Shown here one piece after another: positions 1 to 7,700 of a stretch of 45,661 nt of DNA. The translations under genes were made by a program, and so were the position numbers. How positions within the stretch are numbered: the stretch's first letter is position 1; each line of letters opens with the position of its first letter. Source of the stretch: an uncultured Ruminococcus sp. (GTDB taxonomy: Bacteria > Bacillota > Clostridia > Oscillospirales > Acutalibacteraceae); the NCBI GenBank assembly GCA_905233755.1, contig CAJODM010000015.1, positions 1 to 45,661 on the forward strand. The letters run 5' to 3'. A model generated the notes under the pieces. The model worked only from the letters and a program-made list of their open reading frames with translations, had not been told where the DNA came from and made no database searches.

Positions 1-27
1 CACGGTTTTTGAATGAGTTAACAAATT
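1..27 (+). repeat. Left terminal inverted repeat of the IS
   Basis: Begins cacggtttttgaatgagt and matches the reverse complement of 1215-1241 at 26 of 27 positions (t/a difference at base 19). Confidence 0.85.
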
Positions 28-1150
28 ATGAACAGAGCCAGTTCGTAACGATTTTATCGAGGTATGAGGGGTCAAGAAGACATTTAAATTGTTTATCGGT
101 AATGCCGCCTTTAAAGCATTTCTCGCTTTTTAGGATATTGAAAGCAATTTGCCTTATGACATTAAAGTTTTCAGCTGAGTTATCTTTTCTTGCTCTGCTC
201 TCATCTTCTCTGAAAGCCATATCAAGAACCCAATGGAGATTGTTCTCCACTCCCCAGTGACTTCTTTTATACTTCATTATTTGTTCTGCGTTCAAACCAA
301 TGCAACTGTAAATAAAATAGTGACTTTGTTCAGAGGTAACGCCGTCTTTTTCGACGCTGCAATAGATTGCCCCGACTCCGTTTATTCCGCTCCAATCCGA
401 TTTTGAGGGGAGCCAGCTTATTTCTTCAGATATAATGCACTCTCTGACCTCAAATCGTCCATGACCTTTATCTACCGTTTTGTGATAATTTTCGGAATCA
501 AGCAAGCGTTTCTCCTGACGAATGTCATCCAGATATAATTTCACATCGTTATACAGGTTTTTCTGATTCTCTTTTAGAGAAAGAATATAGTCTGCCTTTT
601 TATCAATGATTGCTTTTGCGATTGCTGTTTGCGTTCCCATAGCGTCTATGGTTACGATACACCCCTTTATCTCGAGCATCTCAAGCAGTTTGGGAATCGC
701 TGTTATTTCGTTGCTCTTTTCTTCGCACGCTAACTGTCCCAGTACAAGACCGCACTCTGTCGCAAACGCGCTGACTACATGAAGCGGTCGCTTCTTAGCA
801 TCTTTTGTTCTTCTGGCTTGTTTTCCGTCTATCGCTACTACTCCGTATAATTCCCGGACTACGCTCTTCATCCAATCGCAAAACAGCGTATGAAGCTGTT
901 GCGTATCTATTTCCTTGATGATGTTTCTAAATGTACAGGCGTCGGGTATACCGTATTCAAGCTTTAAGAATGTTCTTAGCCATACCTCCTTGCTTTTTCC
1001 GAACATTTCGACTTTTGCGTATGATGTTGCGCCGCATATTACCGCCAGTAGCATGATGATCAATACCTCGTGCAGAGGATATATGACGCTTCTGCTCCGT
1101 CTGGTATCTTCTATGCCTTCGAGCACTTCCATTAAGCTTAGTTTCTTCAT
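26..1150 (-). CDS. ISAs1-family DDE transposase
   Basis: Cut-and-paste transposase of the ISAs1 (H-repeat associated) type, 374 aa, the usual size. The N-terminal part (about residues 1-95) matches the DDE_Tnp_1-associated domain, followed by an RNase H-like DDE core. Visible acid residues lie in VVAIDGK (about 105), IVTIDAMGTQ (about 165) and the C-terminal SHWGVENNLHWVLD with its Glu. The start is supported by an AGAGGTGATC-type ribosome site just upstream on the minus strand. The frame is uninterrupted and both IS ends are present, so it may be active. Nothing suggests a cargo gene. Confidence 0.93.
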   Translation of the reverse strand: MKKLSLMEVLEGIEDTRRSRSVIYPLHEVLIIMLLAVICGATSYAKVEMFGKSKEVWLRTFLKLEYGIPDACTFRNIIKEIDTQQLHTLFCDWMKSVVRELYGVVAIDGKQARRTKDAKKRPLHVVSAFATECGLVLGQLACEEKSNEITAIPKLLEMLEIKGCIVTIDAMGTQTAIAKAIIDKKADYILSLKENQKNLYNDVKLYLDDIRQEKRLLDSENYHKTVDKGHGRFEVRECIISEEISWLPSKSDWSGINGVGAIYCSVEKDGVTSEQSHYFIYSCIGLNAEQIMKYKRSHWGVENNLHWVLDMAFREDESRARKDNSAENFNVIRQIAFNILKSEKCFKGGITDKQFKCLLDPSYLDKIVTNWLCS

Positions 1151-1214
1151 GATATGATCACCTCTTTTTCAGTGTATCATATCTCCTTGCTTTTGTCGGT
1201 TACATGTCGTTTAC

Positions 1215-1241
1215 AATTTGTTTACTCATTCAAAAACCGTG
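1215..1241 (-). repeat. Right terminal inverted repeat of the IS
   Basis: Reverse complement of the left end with one mismatch. It ends ...aaaaaccgtg at 1241. Confidence 0.85.
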
Positions 1242-1286
1242 GAAACCGTTCGGCTGAGCGGATGTTCGTTTTGGATGACGCACTTC

Positions 1287-1315
1287 TTGACTTTAGTGCC
1301 AAAAAGTAGTAAGAT
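1287..1315 (+). promoter_or_regulatory. Sigma-A promoter for hppA
   Basis: TTGACT (1287-1292), 17-bp spacer, TAAGAT (1310-1315), about 45 bp before the hppA start. It lies outside the IS, so it is the gene's own promoter. Confidence 0.6.
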
Positions 1316-1359
1316 TAATGTTACTCTAATGTATACCATAAAGGAGTTGGTAGAACACT

Positions 1360-3450
1360 ATGGAAAATTATCTCGTTCTGTTCGTGTTTATCGGTTCGCT
1401 TTTAGCACTGGGGTTTGCGCTCATTATGGCGAAGCGTGTCCTCGGCTTTGACGAGGGAACCGATAAGATGAAGAAGATCTCGCGTTCCATCCGTTCGGGA
1501 GCGAACGCGTACCTCAAGCGTCAGTACAGCATCGTGGCGGCGTTCTTTGCCGGGATGTTTGTGATCCTGATCGTGATGGCGGCGTTCGGGATGCTGACAT
1601 GGTTCGTCCCGTTCGCGTTCGTCACCGGCGGGTTCTTCTCGGGGCTGTCGGGATTTGTCGGGATGAAGATCGCGACCTTTGCCAACGACCGCACCGCCAA
1701 CGCCTGCCGCACCGGCTTGAACAAGGGGCTGCGCGTGGCGTTCTCGGCGGGCTCGGTCATGGGATTCACGGTCGTGGGACTCGGGCTGCTCGATATCTCG
1801 ATCTGGTTTACGCTGCTCAAGTATGTGTTCAACCAGTCTCCGTCCCAGATCACATCGGCGATGCTGACCTTTGGTATGGGTGCGTCCAGCATGGCGCTGT
1901 TCGCGCGTGTCGGCGGCGGTATCTTCACCAAGGCGGCCGACGTCGGCGCCGACCTTGTCGGCAAGGTCGAGGCGGGGATCCCCGAGGATGACCCCCGCAA
2001 CCCCGCCGTCATCGCCGATAACGTCGGCGATAACGTCGGCGACGTTGCCGGTATGGGCGCCGACCTGTATGAGAGCTATGTCGGCTCGGTCATCTCGGCA
2101 TCTGCGCTGGGCGTTGCGGCGTTCGGAGGCGATATCAAGGCGATGGCCGTTCCGATGATCATGGCGGCGCTCGGTATCGTGTGCTCCATCATCGGCACGT
2201 TCTTTGTCCGCACCGGCGAGAAGGCGGAGCAGAAGGTGCTGCTCAAGGCGCTGCGCCGCGGTACCAACCTCTCGGCTATCCTCATCGCCATAGCGGCGTT
2301 CCCGCTGATCTGGTTCGTGCTCGGCCGCGAGTACTATACGCTCTACTTTGCGGTGATCGCGGGGCTGATCGCCGGGGTGCTGATCGGGCTGTCGACCGAG
2401 TACTTCACCTCGGATACCTATAAACCCACCAAGAACCTCGCTGCGAAGTCCGAGACCGGTTCCGCCACCATCATCATCGGCGGCGTAGGGCTCGGGATGC
2501 TCTCGACGGCGGTGCCGATCATTATCGTGGCGGCAGCGGTGCTGGTCGCCTACTTCGTGTCCGGCGGCGCGGCCGACCCCCACTTCGGGCTCTATGGGAT
2601 CGCGCTGGCGGCTGTCGGTATGCTGTCTACGCTGGGCATCACGCTCGCGACCGACGCCTACGGTCCGGTCGCCGATAACGCCGGCGGCATCGCCGAAATG
2701 GCCGGCCTGGAGCCCGAGGTCAGAGAGCGCACCGACGCCCTCGACAGTCTGGGCAACACCACCGCCGCGACCGGCAAGGGATTTGCCATCGGTTCGGCGG
2801 CGCTGACCGCGCTCGCGCTCATCGCGTCCTACATCGAGAAGGTGCAGGAGGTCGGCGCGTCCGACGTCAGCTTTGACAGCTTCAGCGTTATGAACCCGCT
2901 GGTGCTCATCGGTCTGTTCATCGGTGCGTGTCTGCCGTTCGTGTTCGCCGCGCTGACGATGGACGCCGTCGGCAGAGCCGCCCAGTCGGTCGTCGTCGAG
3001 GTCAGAAGACAGTTCCAGCACATCAAGGGCCTCATGCAGGGCAAGGCGGACCCCGACTATGCAAAGTGCGTCGACCTGTGCACCCGCTCCTCGCTCAAGG
3101 AGATGATCCTGCCGACCGTCATCGCTATCGTGGTGCCGATCGTGGTCGGGCTGGTGCTCGGCTATCTCGGCGTCGTGGGGATGCTCGCGGGCGCGACCGT
3201 GTCGGGATTCTTGCTCGCGATCTTCATGAGCAACTCGGGCGGCGCGTGGGATAACGCCAAGAAGTACATCGAGGCCGGCAACCACGGCGGCAAGGGCTCC
3301 GACCAGCACAAGGCGGCGGTCGTGGGCGATACCGTCGGCGATCCGTTCAAGGATACCTCCGGCCCCTCGATCAACATTCTCATCAAGCTGTTGTCGATGG
3401 TCTCCATCGTGTTCGCAGCACTGGTGGTGAACTTCCACATCTTCGGATAA
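1360..3450 (+). CDS. hppA: K+-dependent membrane-bound pyrophosphatase (ion pump)
   Basis: Hydrolyses cytosolic pyrophosphate and pumps H+ and/or Na+ outward across the membrane. At 696 aa with about 16 predicted membrane segments it is a normal length. The pyrophosphate-binding region is clear: GGGIFTKAADVGADLVGKVE, then EDDPRNPAVIADNVGDNVGD (about residues 185-225), with a second Asp/Asn-rich site near DAYGPVADNAGG and a third near the C-terminus (GDTVGDPFKDTSGPS). The motif GNTTAATGKG has Ala where K+-independent enzymes carry Lys, so this is the K+-dependent class. Ion choice (Na+ or H+) is not settled here. Start ATG follows AAGGAG at 1341. Single-gene unit with its own promoter and terminator. 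Confidence 0.97.
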   Translation: MENYLVLFVFIGSLLALGFALIMAKRVLGFDEGTDKMKKISRSIRSGANAYLKRQYSIVAAFFAGMFVILIVMAAFGMLTWFVPFAFVTGGFFSGLSGFVGMKIATFANDRTANACRTGLNKGLRVAFSAGSVMGFTVVGLGLLDISIWFTLLKYVFNQSPSQITSAMLTFGMGASSMALFARVGGGIFTKAADVGADLVGKVEAGIPEDDPRNPAVIADNVGDNVGDVAGMGADLYESYVGSVISASALGVAAFGGDIKAMAVPMIMAALGIVCSIIGTFFVRTGEKAEQKVLLKALRRGTNLSAILIAIAAFPLIWFVLGREYYTLYFAVIAGLIAGVLIGLSTEYFTSDTYKPTKNLAAKSETGSATIIIGGVGLGMLSTAVPIIIVAAAVLVAYFVSGGAADPHFGLYGIALAAVGMLSTLGITLATDAYGPVADNAGGIAEMAGLEPEVRERTDALDSLGNTTAATGKGFAIGSAALTALALIASYIEKVQEVGASDVSFDSFSVMNPLVLIGLFIGACLPFVFAALTMDAVGRAAQSVVVEVRRQFQHIKGLMQGKADPDYAKCVDLCTRSSLKEMILPTVIAIVVPIVVGLVLGYLGVVGMLAGATVSGFLLAIFMSNSGGAWDNAKKYIEAGNHGGKGSDQHKAAVVGDTVGDPFKDTSGPSINILIKLLSMVSIVFAALVVNFHIFG

Positions 3451-3470
3451 TCTGCATATAGGATAACGAA

Positions 3471-3505
3471 CAGGAGCGTTCCAAACGGAACGCTCCTGTT
3501 GTCAT
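3471..3505 (+). terminator. Intrinsic terminator after hppA
   Basis: Perfect 12-bp stem CAGGAGCGTTCC / GGAACGCTCCTG with loop AAAC, followed by TTGT. It closes the hppA unit. Confidence 0.85.
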
Positions 3506-3656
3506 GAGCAGGGTACGCGGTGAGGAAAAAGCAACAGAAATGCGGGTTTCTGTTGACTTTCCCCCACATGTATATTATAATACACTAAACGCTGTATTTT
3601 GTGGCATTACCGCGTCGCAAGGCGACCGACAAAGCGATTTTCGGGGGTGTGAACCG

Positions 3657-4247
3657 ATGCAGAACAACGAGAGGACCGTTGACCGCCGCGTGCTCAAGAC
3701 CAAGCGCGCGATCAAGACCGCGTTCGCGCGGCTGCTCGGCGAGAAGGAGCTGAACGATATCACCATCAGCGATATCGCCGACCTTGCCGATATCAACCGC
3801 AAGACCTTCTACAACTACTACGCGGGGGTCTATGAGGTGGTGGACGAGATCGAGAACGAGATGGCAGCGAACTTCGAGGCGATCCTCACCGACAACGACT
3901 TCAAGCAGAGCTTGACGCATCCGTACAGGATCTTTGAGAAGCTCACCGCCGTTATCAACACCGATATGGACGTCTTCGGCTATATGATGTCGATGAACGC
4001 GAACGTCAACCTCTCGACCAAGATCGTCGAGAAGATGAAGGCGCGCTCCAAGGCGATCGTCCTCTCCTATATCGACGAGGACGAGGATCGCATCGACCTG
4101 ATGCTCGAGTTCATGATCTCGGGGCTGATGGCGGTCTATAAGCAGTGGTTCAACTCGGACCGTCACGCCGATATCGGCACGATCAACGACGAGGTATCGG
4201 GGCTGGTGTTCCAGGGGGTCAACGGCTACCTTCACCTGGATCTATGA
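3657..4247 (+). CDS. TetR/AcrR-family transcriptional regulator
   Basis: About 196 aa. An N-terminal TetR helix-turn-helix (about residues 10-55) is visible with ITISDIADLADINRKTFYNYY-type spacing, followed by a helical ligand/dimer domain with a TetR_C-like end. The frame stays open upstream, but the ATG at 3657 puts the HTH at the usual distance from the N-terminus and follows GGGGGTGTG. The stop codon overlaps the next gene's ATG (ATGA), so the two are translationally coupled and the regulator probably controls the membrane acyltransferase. Ligand unknown. Confidence 0.85.
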   Translation: MQNNERTVDRRVLKTKRAIKTAFARLLGEKELNDITISDIADLADINRKTFYNYYAGVYEVVDEIENEMAANFEAILTDNDFKQSLTHPYRIFEKLTAVINTDMDVFGYMMSMNANVNLSTKIVEKMKARSKAIVLSYIDEDEDRIDLMLEFMISGLMAVYKQWFNSDRHADIGTINDEVSGLVFQGVNGYLHLDL

Positions 4248-4975
4248 GGGAGCGGTACCATCTGATCGACGCTATCAGGGGGCTTGCGGTCATCGCGATG
4301 ATCGTCTATCACCTGTGCTATGATATCTTCGTCGTGTTTGGCGTCGATCCGTCGTGGGTAGGGTACACGGGGACCGTCGTGTTCGAGCGGTGTATCTGCT
4401 GTACCTTTATTCTCGTATCGGGGATATCGCTGCACTTCTCGTCGCATCCCTATCGCCGCGGGATCATCGTCGGCGTAGGCGGGCTTTTGATCACTGTGGC
4501 GACGTGGCTGTTTATGCCCGATCAGATGATCCTGTGGGGCGTGCTCAGCTTTATCGCGGCAGCGATGCTGCTCACATCCGCGCTGCGGCCGCTGCTGCAG
4601 CGGGTTCAGCCGATCGTCGGCGCGATCGGGTCGATGTTGCTGTTTGCGGTTACCTACGGGGTGCCGGGGCGGTATGTCGGGGTGTTCTCGGTGCGGCTGC
4701 TCACGCTGCCGGACGCGCTGTATGTGACGCGTTTTCTTGCGCCGATCGGGCTGCCGGGAGACGGGTTTCGCTCCGCCGATTACTTTCCGCTTGTGCCGTG
4801 GGTATTTCTGTTTTTGACAGGATGGCTTCTGTGGCGGGTCATCCAGCAACGGGGCGCGCCGCACGTGTTGCACCGGCAGGTGCCGGTGCTCGGGTTCATC
4901 GGCAGGCACAGTCTGGTGTTCTATATGCTGCACCAGCCGGTGCTGTATGGGATATGCTGGCTGATATTCCGATAA
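4244..4975 (+). CDS. DUF1624 / HGSNAT-type membrane acyltransferase
   Basis: 243-aa polytopic membrane protein of the heparan-alpha-glucosaminide N-acetyltransferase catalytic (DUF1624) family. The N-terminus carries the family pattern LIDAIRGLAVIAMIVYHLCYD, including the conserved Asp, Arg and His. About seven to eight hydrophobic segments follow, and it ends with SLVFYMLHQPV, typical of the family. Start ATG at 4244 overlaps the TetR stop. Bacterial members are thought to acetylate sugars of the envelope; the substrate here is unknown. Confidence 0.85.
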   Translation: MRERYHLIDAIRGLAVIAMIVYHLCYDIFVVFGVDPSWVGYTGTVVFERCICCTFILVSGISLHFSSHPYRRGIIVGVGGLLITVATWLFMPDQMILWGVLSFIAAAMLLTSALRPLLQRVQPIVGAIGSMLLFAVTYGVPGRYVGVFSVRLLTLPDALYVTRFLAPIGLPGDGFRSADYFPLVPWVFLFLTGWLLWRVIQQRGAPHVLHRQVPVLGFIGRHSLVFYMLHQPVLYGICWLIFR

Positions 4976-4991
4976 CACAGAAAGATAACAG

Positions 4992-5021
4992 AGAGGAGGG
5001 TGATGTTCACCCTCCTCTTTT
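4992..5021. terminator. Bidirectional terminator between converging genes
   Basis: Stem GAGGAGGGTGA / TCACCCTCCTC with loop TGT. TTTT follows on the plus strand and the stem overlaps the stop codon of the minus-strand gene ending at 5007. It serves the acyltransferase, and possibly the opposite gene. Confidence 0.75.
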
Positions 5022-5513
5022 GATGGCTTTTTCGATACGGGGCAGGATGAGCTGCGCGCACAGTCCGGTGAACGCCCCCGCGATACACCCCGATACCAGC
5101 AGGAACGGGAAGTATAGGAGCAGCGACGGCGTGCGCAGCAATAGCAGCGCGACCGCCATCTGGCCGGTGTTGTGCAGCAGCGCGCCGAACACCGACGCCA
5201 TCCACAGGTGCCGCTCGTCGATCACGCGGCGCAGCACGAGCATACCGACAAGGCACAGCGCGCTCCCCATAAGCGAGTAGAGAAGCGCAGTAAGGATGCC
5301 GGAGAACAGCGCCCCCAGCACCAGCCGCACCAGCACGATCGCAGCGACCTCGTACCACCGATAGCGGTACACCGCATACACGGTGATGATATTGGCGAGC
5401 CCCAGCTTCACCCCGGGGATCGGAACGGGGGACGGGATCTGCAATTCCACCGCAAAGAGGATCAGCGCGAGCGCGGTCAGCACCGACAGCTCGGCAAGTC
5501 GTCCGGCTCTCAT
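5007..5513 (-). CDS. Gx transporter family membrane protein (EetB-like)
   Basis: 168 aa with five to six hydrophobic segments, of the family annotated as Gx transporter or heptaprenyl diphosphate synthase component I. The fold resembles ECF-transporter S components. The diagnostic stretch is IPGVKLGLANIITVYA (about residues 33-48), followed by LVLGALFSG. It lies 4 bp downstream of the NusG-domain-II gene in the same direction. Known of the family: in Listeria the pair eetA-eetB sits in the flavin-based extracellular electron transfer locus. Whether this copy serves electron transfer or isoprenoid/quinone supply is inference. Confidence 0.85.
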   Translation of the reverse strand: MRAGRLAELSVLTALALILFAVELQIPSPVPIPGVKLGLANIITVYAVYRYRWYEVAAIVLVRLVLGALFSGILTALLYSLMGSALCLVGMLVLRRVIDERHLWMASVFGALLHNTGQMAVALLLLRTPSLLLYFPFLLVSGCIAGAFTGLCAQLILPRIEKAIKRGG

Positions 5514-5517
5514 CCGC

Positions 5518-5880
5518 TCACCCCGCTACCGCGTCCACGTCGGACGCGCCGGCATAGCGGATCACCAGCCGGTTCGGAGCGCATACGATGGGCAGCCCCG
5601 CGCTGCTCAGCCACCCCATCCCGACGCAGATCTGGTTCGGACAGTCCGCCTCGCTGACGCGGATCGCGCCGCTGACGATCTCGACCGTGTTCGTGTGATC
5701 GGCATAGGATACCGTGAATCGGGTATCGGGCGCAACAGACAGATCGGCGGTATAGATCACCTCGCCGTCGCTGAGCACCTCTATCGTTTTTTGGGGCGGG
5801 GCGAGCAGCGCATAGGCGGACAGTCCGCACCCGATAAGGAAGATAACGGCGATGATCGCCGCAAGCAATTTGTATTTCAT
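5518..5880 (-). CDS. NusG domain II-containing secreted/anchored protein (EetA-like)
   Basis: 120 aa. One N-terminal hydrophobic segment (about residues 5-27) acts as anchor or signal, followed by a NusG domain II. The family signature is clear: CPNQICVGMGWLSSAG then PIVCAPNRLVIR, with paired cysteines that probably form an external disulfide. Start ATG has AAAGGAG 7 nt upstream. It is the first gene of a two-gene unit with the Gx transporter and diverges from the ApbE gene. The triad NusG-II, Gx transporter and ApbE recurs in Firmicutes flavinylation/electron-transfer loci (family knowledge). Confidence 0.88.
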   Translation of the reverse strand: MKYKLLAAIIAVIFLIGCGLSAYALLAPPQKTIEVLSDGEVIYTADLSVAPDTRFTVSYADHTNTVEIVSGAIRVSEADCPNQICVGMGWLSSAGLPIVCAPNRLVIRYAGASDVDAVAG

Positions 5881-5912
5881 CCATGGCTCCTTTGACCCAT
5901 TCGATAGGAACT

Positions 5913-5941
5913 ATTATACCATAGTGAAAATCCTTTGACAA
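5913..5941 (-). promoter_or_regulatory. Promoter of the NusG-II / Gx transporter unit
   Basis: Minus strand TTGTCA (5936-5941), 17-bp spacer, TATAAT (5913-5918). Its -35 overlaps the -35 of the divergent ApbE promoter by five bases. Confidence 0.7.
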
Positions 5942-5963
5942 GACACGCGCCATATGATACGAT
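5935..5963 (+). promoter_or_regulatory. Promoter of the ApbE gene, with almost no leader
   Basis: Consensus TTGACA (5935-5940), 17-bp spacer, TACGAT (5958-5963). The predicted start point is near 5970, the A of the ATG itself, and no Shine-Dalgarno is visible, so the transcript may be leaderless. Confidence 0.6.
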
Positions 5964-5969
5964 AACGGT

Positions 5970-6965
5970 ATGAAGAAGATTGTCTCTCTTGTGCTGTGTG
6001 CGGCGCTGGTGTGGATGCTCTCGGGATGTGACGAGCTGCCCGCCGAGCGCACCGTCACGGCGATGGATACCGTGATGTCGATGCGCGTGTTCGGCGATGA
6101 CGGGACGCTCGACGATATCACATCGCTCATCCATACGCTGGATGCGTCGCTCTCGGCTGTCGATGAGGACAGCGAGATTGCCGCGCTCAACCGCGACAAA
6201 GCGGCGCTGCTGTCCGATGATGCCGCCGCTGTCCTGTCACGGACGCTCGATATCGCGCATAGGACGGACGGCGCGCTCGACCCGACCGTCTGTCCGCTGA
6301 TGAACGCGTGGGGGTTCCTCGGCGGAGCATACCGCGTGCCCTCATCGGAGGAGATCGAATCGCTGCTCCCGCTGGTCGACGCGTCCGCCGTCAAGATGGA
6401 CGGAGCGGCGGTGTCCCTGCCAAAGGGCGTGTCGGTCGACCTCGGCGCGGTGGCAAAGGGCTACCTTGCCGACCGCGCAAAAGCGATCCTGTCAGACAGC
6501 GCAGCGAGCGGTGCAGTGCTCAACCTCGGCGGGACGATCCTGACCTATGGCAGCAAGTCCGACGGCTCTCTGTGGAAGGTCGGCGTCGCCGATCCCGAAC
6601 ACCCGACCGCGTATTTTGGCTATCTTACCTGTACCGACAGGGTGATCGCCACCTCGGGCGGGTATGAGCGATACTTCGAGGAGGACGGCCGCCGCTATAT
6701 CCATATCCTCGATCCCTCGACCGGATATCCCGTCGACAACCATCTGCTCAGCGTGACGGTCGTCGCGGACGACGGGCTCTATGCCGACGCGCTGTCTACC
6801 GCGCTGTTCGTCATGGGGATCGACGGCGCGGCGGCGTACTATGACCGGTACGGCGACTTTGACTGCATCATCCTGTGCGATGACGGTACGATGTATATGA
6901 CCGACGGCGTGAGCGATATCTTTTCCCTCGCCGACGGATACGAATATACTATTCAACAGCTTTGA
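5970..6965 (+). CDS. apbE: FAD:protein FMN transferase (ApbE), lipoprotein
   Basis: 331 aa. It moves FMN from FAD onto Thr/Ser of extracytoplasmic target proteins. The N-terminus is a lipoprotein signal with lipobox LSGC (Cys about 19), so it acts outside the membrane. Family motifs: VTAMDTVMSMRVFG near the start, VDLGAVAKGYLADRA (about 153-167), LNLGGTI, and HILDPSTGYPVDN (about 244-256), which holds part of the metal site; DALSTALFVMG follows. No FMN-target protein with the usual D-G-x-S/T-G-A-T pattern is visible in this window, so its substrate lies elsewhere. Divergent from the EetA/EetB-like pair. Confidence 0.95.
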   Translation: MKKIVSLVLCAALVWMLSGCDELPAERTVTAMDTVMSMRVFGDDGTLDDITSLIHTLDASLSAVDEDSEIAALNRDKAALLSDDAAAVLSRTLDIAHRTDGALDPTVCPLMNAWGFLGGAYRVPSSEEIESLLPLVDASAVKMDGAAVSLPKGVSVDLGAVAKGYLADRAKAILSDSAASGAVLNLGGTILTYGSKSDGSLWKVGVADPEHPTAYFGYLTCTDRVIATSGGYERYFEEDGRRYIHILDPSTGYPVDNHLLSVTVVADDGLYADALSTALFVMGIDGAAAYYDRYGDFDCIILCDDGTMYMTDGVSDIFSLADGYEYTIQQL

Positions 6966-6979
6966 CAAGGAGGTTTTTC

Positions 6980-7498
6980 ATGTTCTGTAAAAACTGCGGC
7001 TATGCCGTATCCGAGCAAGCCGAATACTGTCTGAACTGCGGCACTCGGCTTAAAGCTCCCGACAAGACGGCAGAGCAGCCCGCGTCCCCCTACACTGTGC
7101 CGCCCGCTGCTGAGAACCCTTATGTACAGCAGCAGAATCCCTACACCGCGCCGCCTGTGGTTGAGCAACCCTATGCCCAGCAGCAGAACCCCTACACCGC
7201 GCCGCCGGTGTACGCGAAGCCATACCCGACGAAGGAGTATCAGAGCATGGAGAGCACAGCGCTCCTGTTCGGGATCCTCGGGCTGGTGTTCTCGCTCTTT
7301 TTGACAATCACGGGGATCGTGCTGTCGGCGATCGGTGTGTCGAAGGGCCGCGCCTTTCGCGCGCAGTACGGCGAGACGTCGGACAAGGCGAACGCCGGCT
7401 ATATCATGAGCGTCATCGGGCTGGTGCTGAGCATCCTCAAGGCGCTGGCGGTCCTCTTCATCATCGTGATCATGGTGCTGTTCGCTGTGAGCTACTAG
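6980..7498 (+). CDS. Zinc-ribbon membrane protein with Pro/Gln/Tyr repeats
   Basis: 172 aa. It opens with a zinc ribbon, CKNCGYAV and then CLNCG (about residues 3-21). Next comes a Pro/Gln/Tyr-rich linker with two near-identical 17-residue units (ENPYVQQQNPYTAPPVV type), then two to three hydrophobic segments (about 85-110 and 140-170). Start ATG follows AAGGAGG at 6967. It lies 14 bp after apbE, but its character matches the following zinc-ribbon/SPFH genes better. Function not recognised. Confidence 0.75.
   Translation: MFCKNCGYAVSEQAEYCLNCGTRLKAPDKTAEQPASPYTVPPAAENPYVQQQNPYTAPPVVEQPYAQQQNPYTAPPVYAKPYPTKEYQSMESTALLFGILGLVFSLFLTITGIVLSAIGVSKGRAFRAQYGETSDKANAGYIMSVIGLVLSILKALAVLFIIVIMVLFAVSY
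7112..7213 (+). repeat. Two 51-bp in-frame tandem repeats
   Basis: Two 17-codon units (7112-7162, 7163-7213) encode the NPY-QQQNPYTAPP linker of the zinc-ribbon membrane protein. Confidence 0.8.
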
Positions 7499-7621
7499 CG
7501 GACGCGTCGCACCTCGCTATACGGCACGCTTTTTCTTGCCCCCTACGCAGCCGAGGGCTATGTGTCGCCCGGCATCGGGAGCAGGATGAGAGAAAGCTCG
7601 TCAAAAAATCCCCAAAACACC

Positions 7622-7651
7622 TTGCGTATCCTTATATGGATACGGTATAAT
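7622..7651 (+). promoter_or_regulatory. Promoter of the SPFH operon with an internal dyad
   Basis: TTGCGT (7622-7627), 18-bp spacer, TATAAT (7646-7651). The spacer holds the dyad GTATCC-TTATAT-GGATAC (7626-7643), a possible operator. The rest of 7499-7700 holds no gene. Confidence 0.55.
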
Positions 7652-7700
7652 GATCTTGTCAGACTGCGGCATCTCTGCCGACATCTCTAAGGAGGATATT

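Larger units (their letters stand above)
1..1241 (-). mobile_element. ISAs1-family insertion sequence, apparently complete
   Basis: One transposase gene fills the element and both ends carry matching inverted repeats (27 bp, one mismatch), so the copy looks intact. The left end coincides with base 1 of the window, so the left flank and any target duplication cannot be seen. The family call rests on the transposase type. The element lies 119 bp upstream of hppA and reads away from it. Confidence 0.85.

Noticed and set aside
1402-3438. 678-codon open frame antisense to hppA
   Set aside because: It mirrors the GC-rich codon pattern of hppA, its protein is full of His/Arg/Asp low-complexity sequence, and hppA on the other strand is unmistakable.
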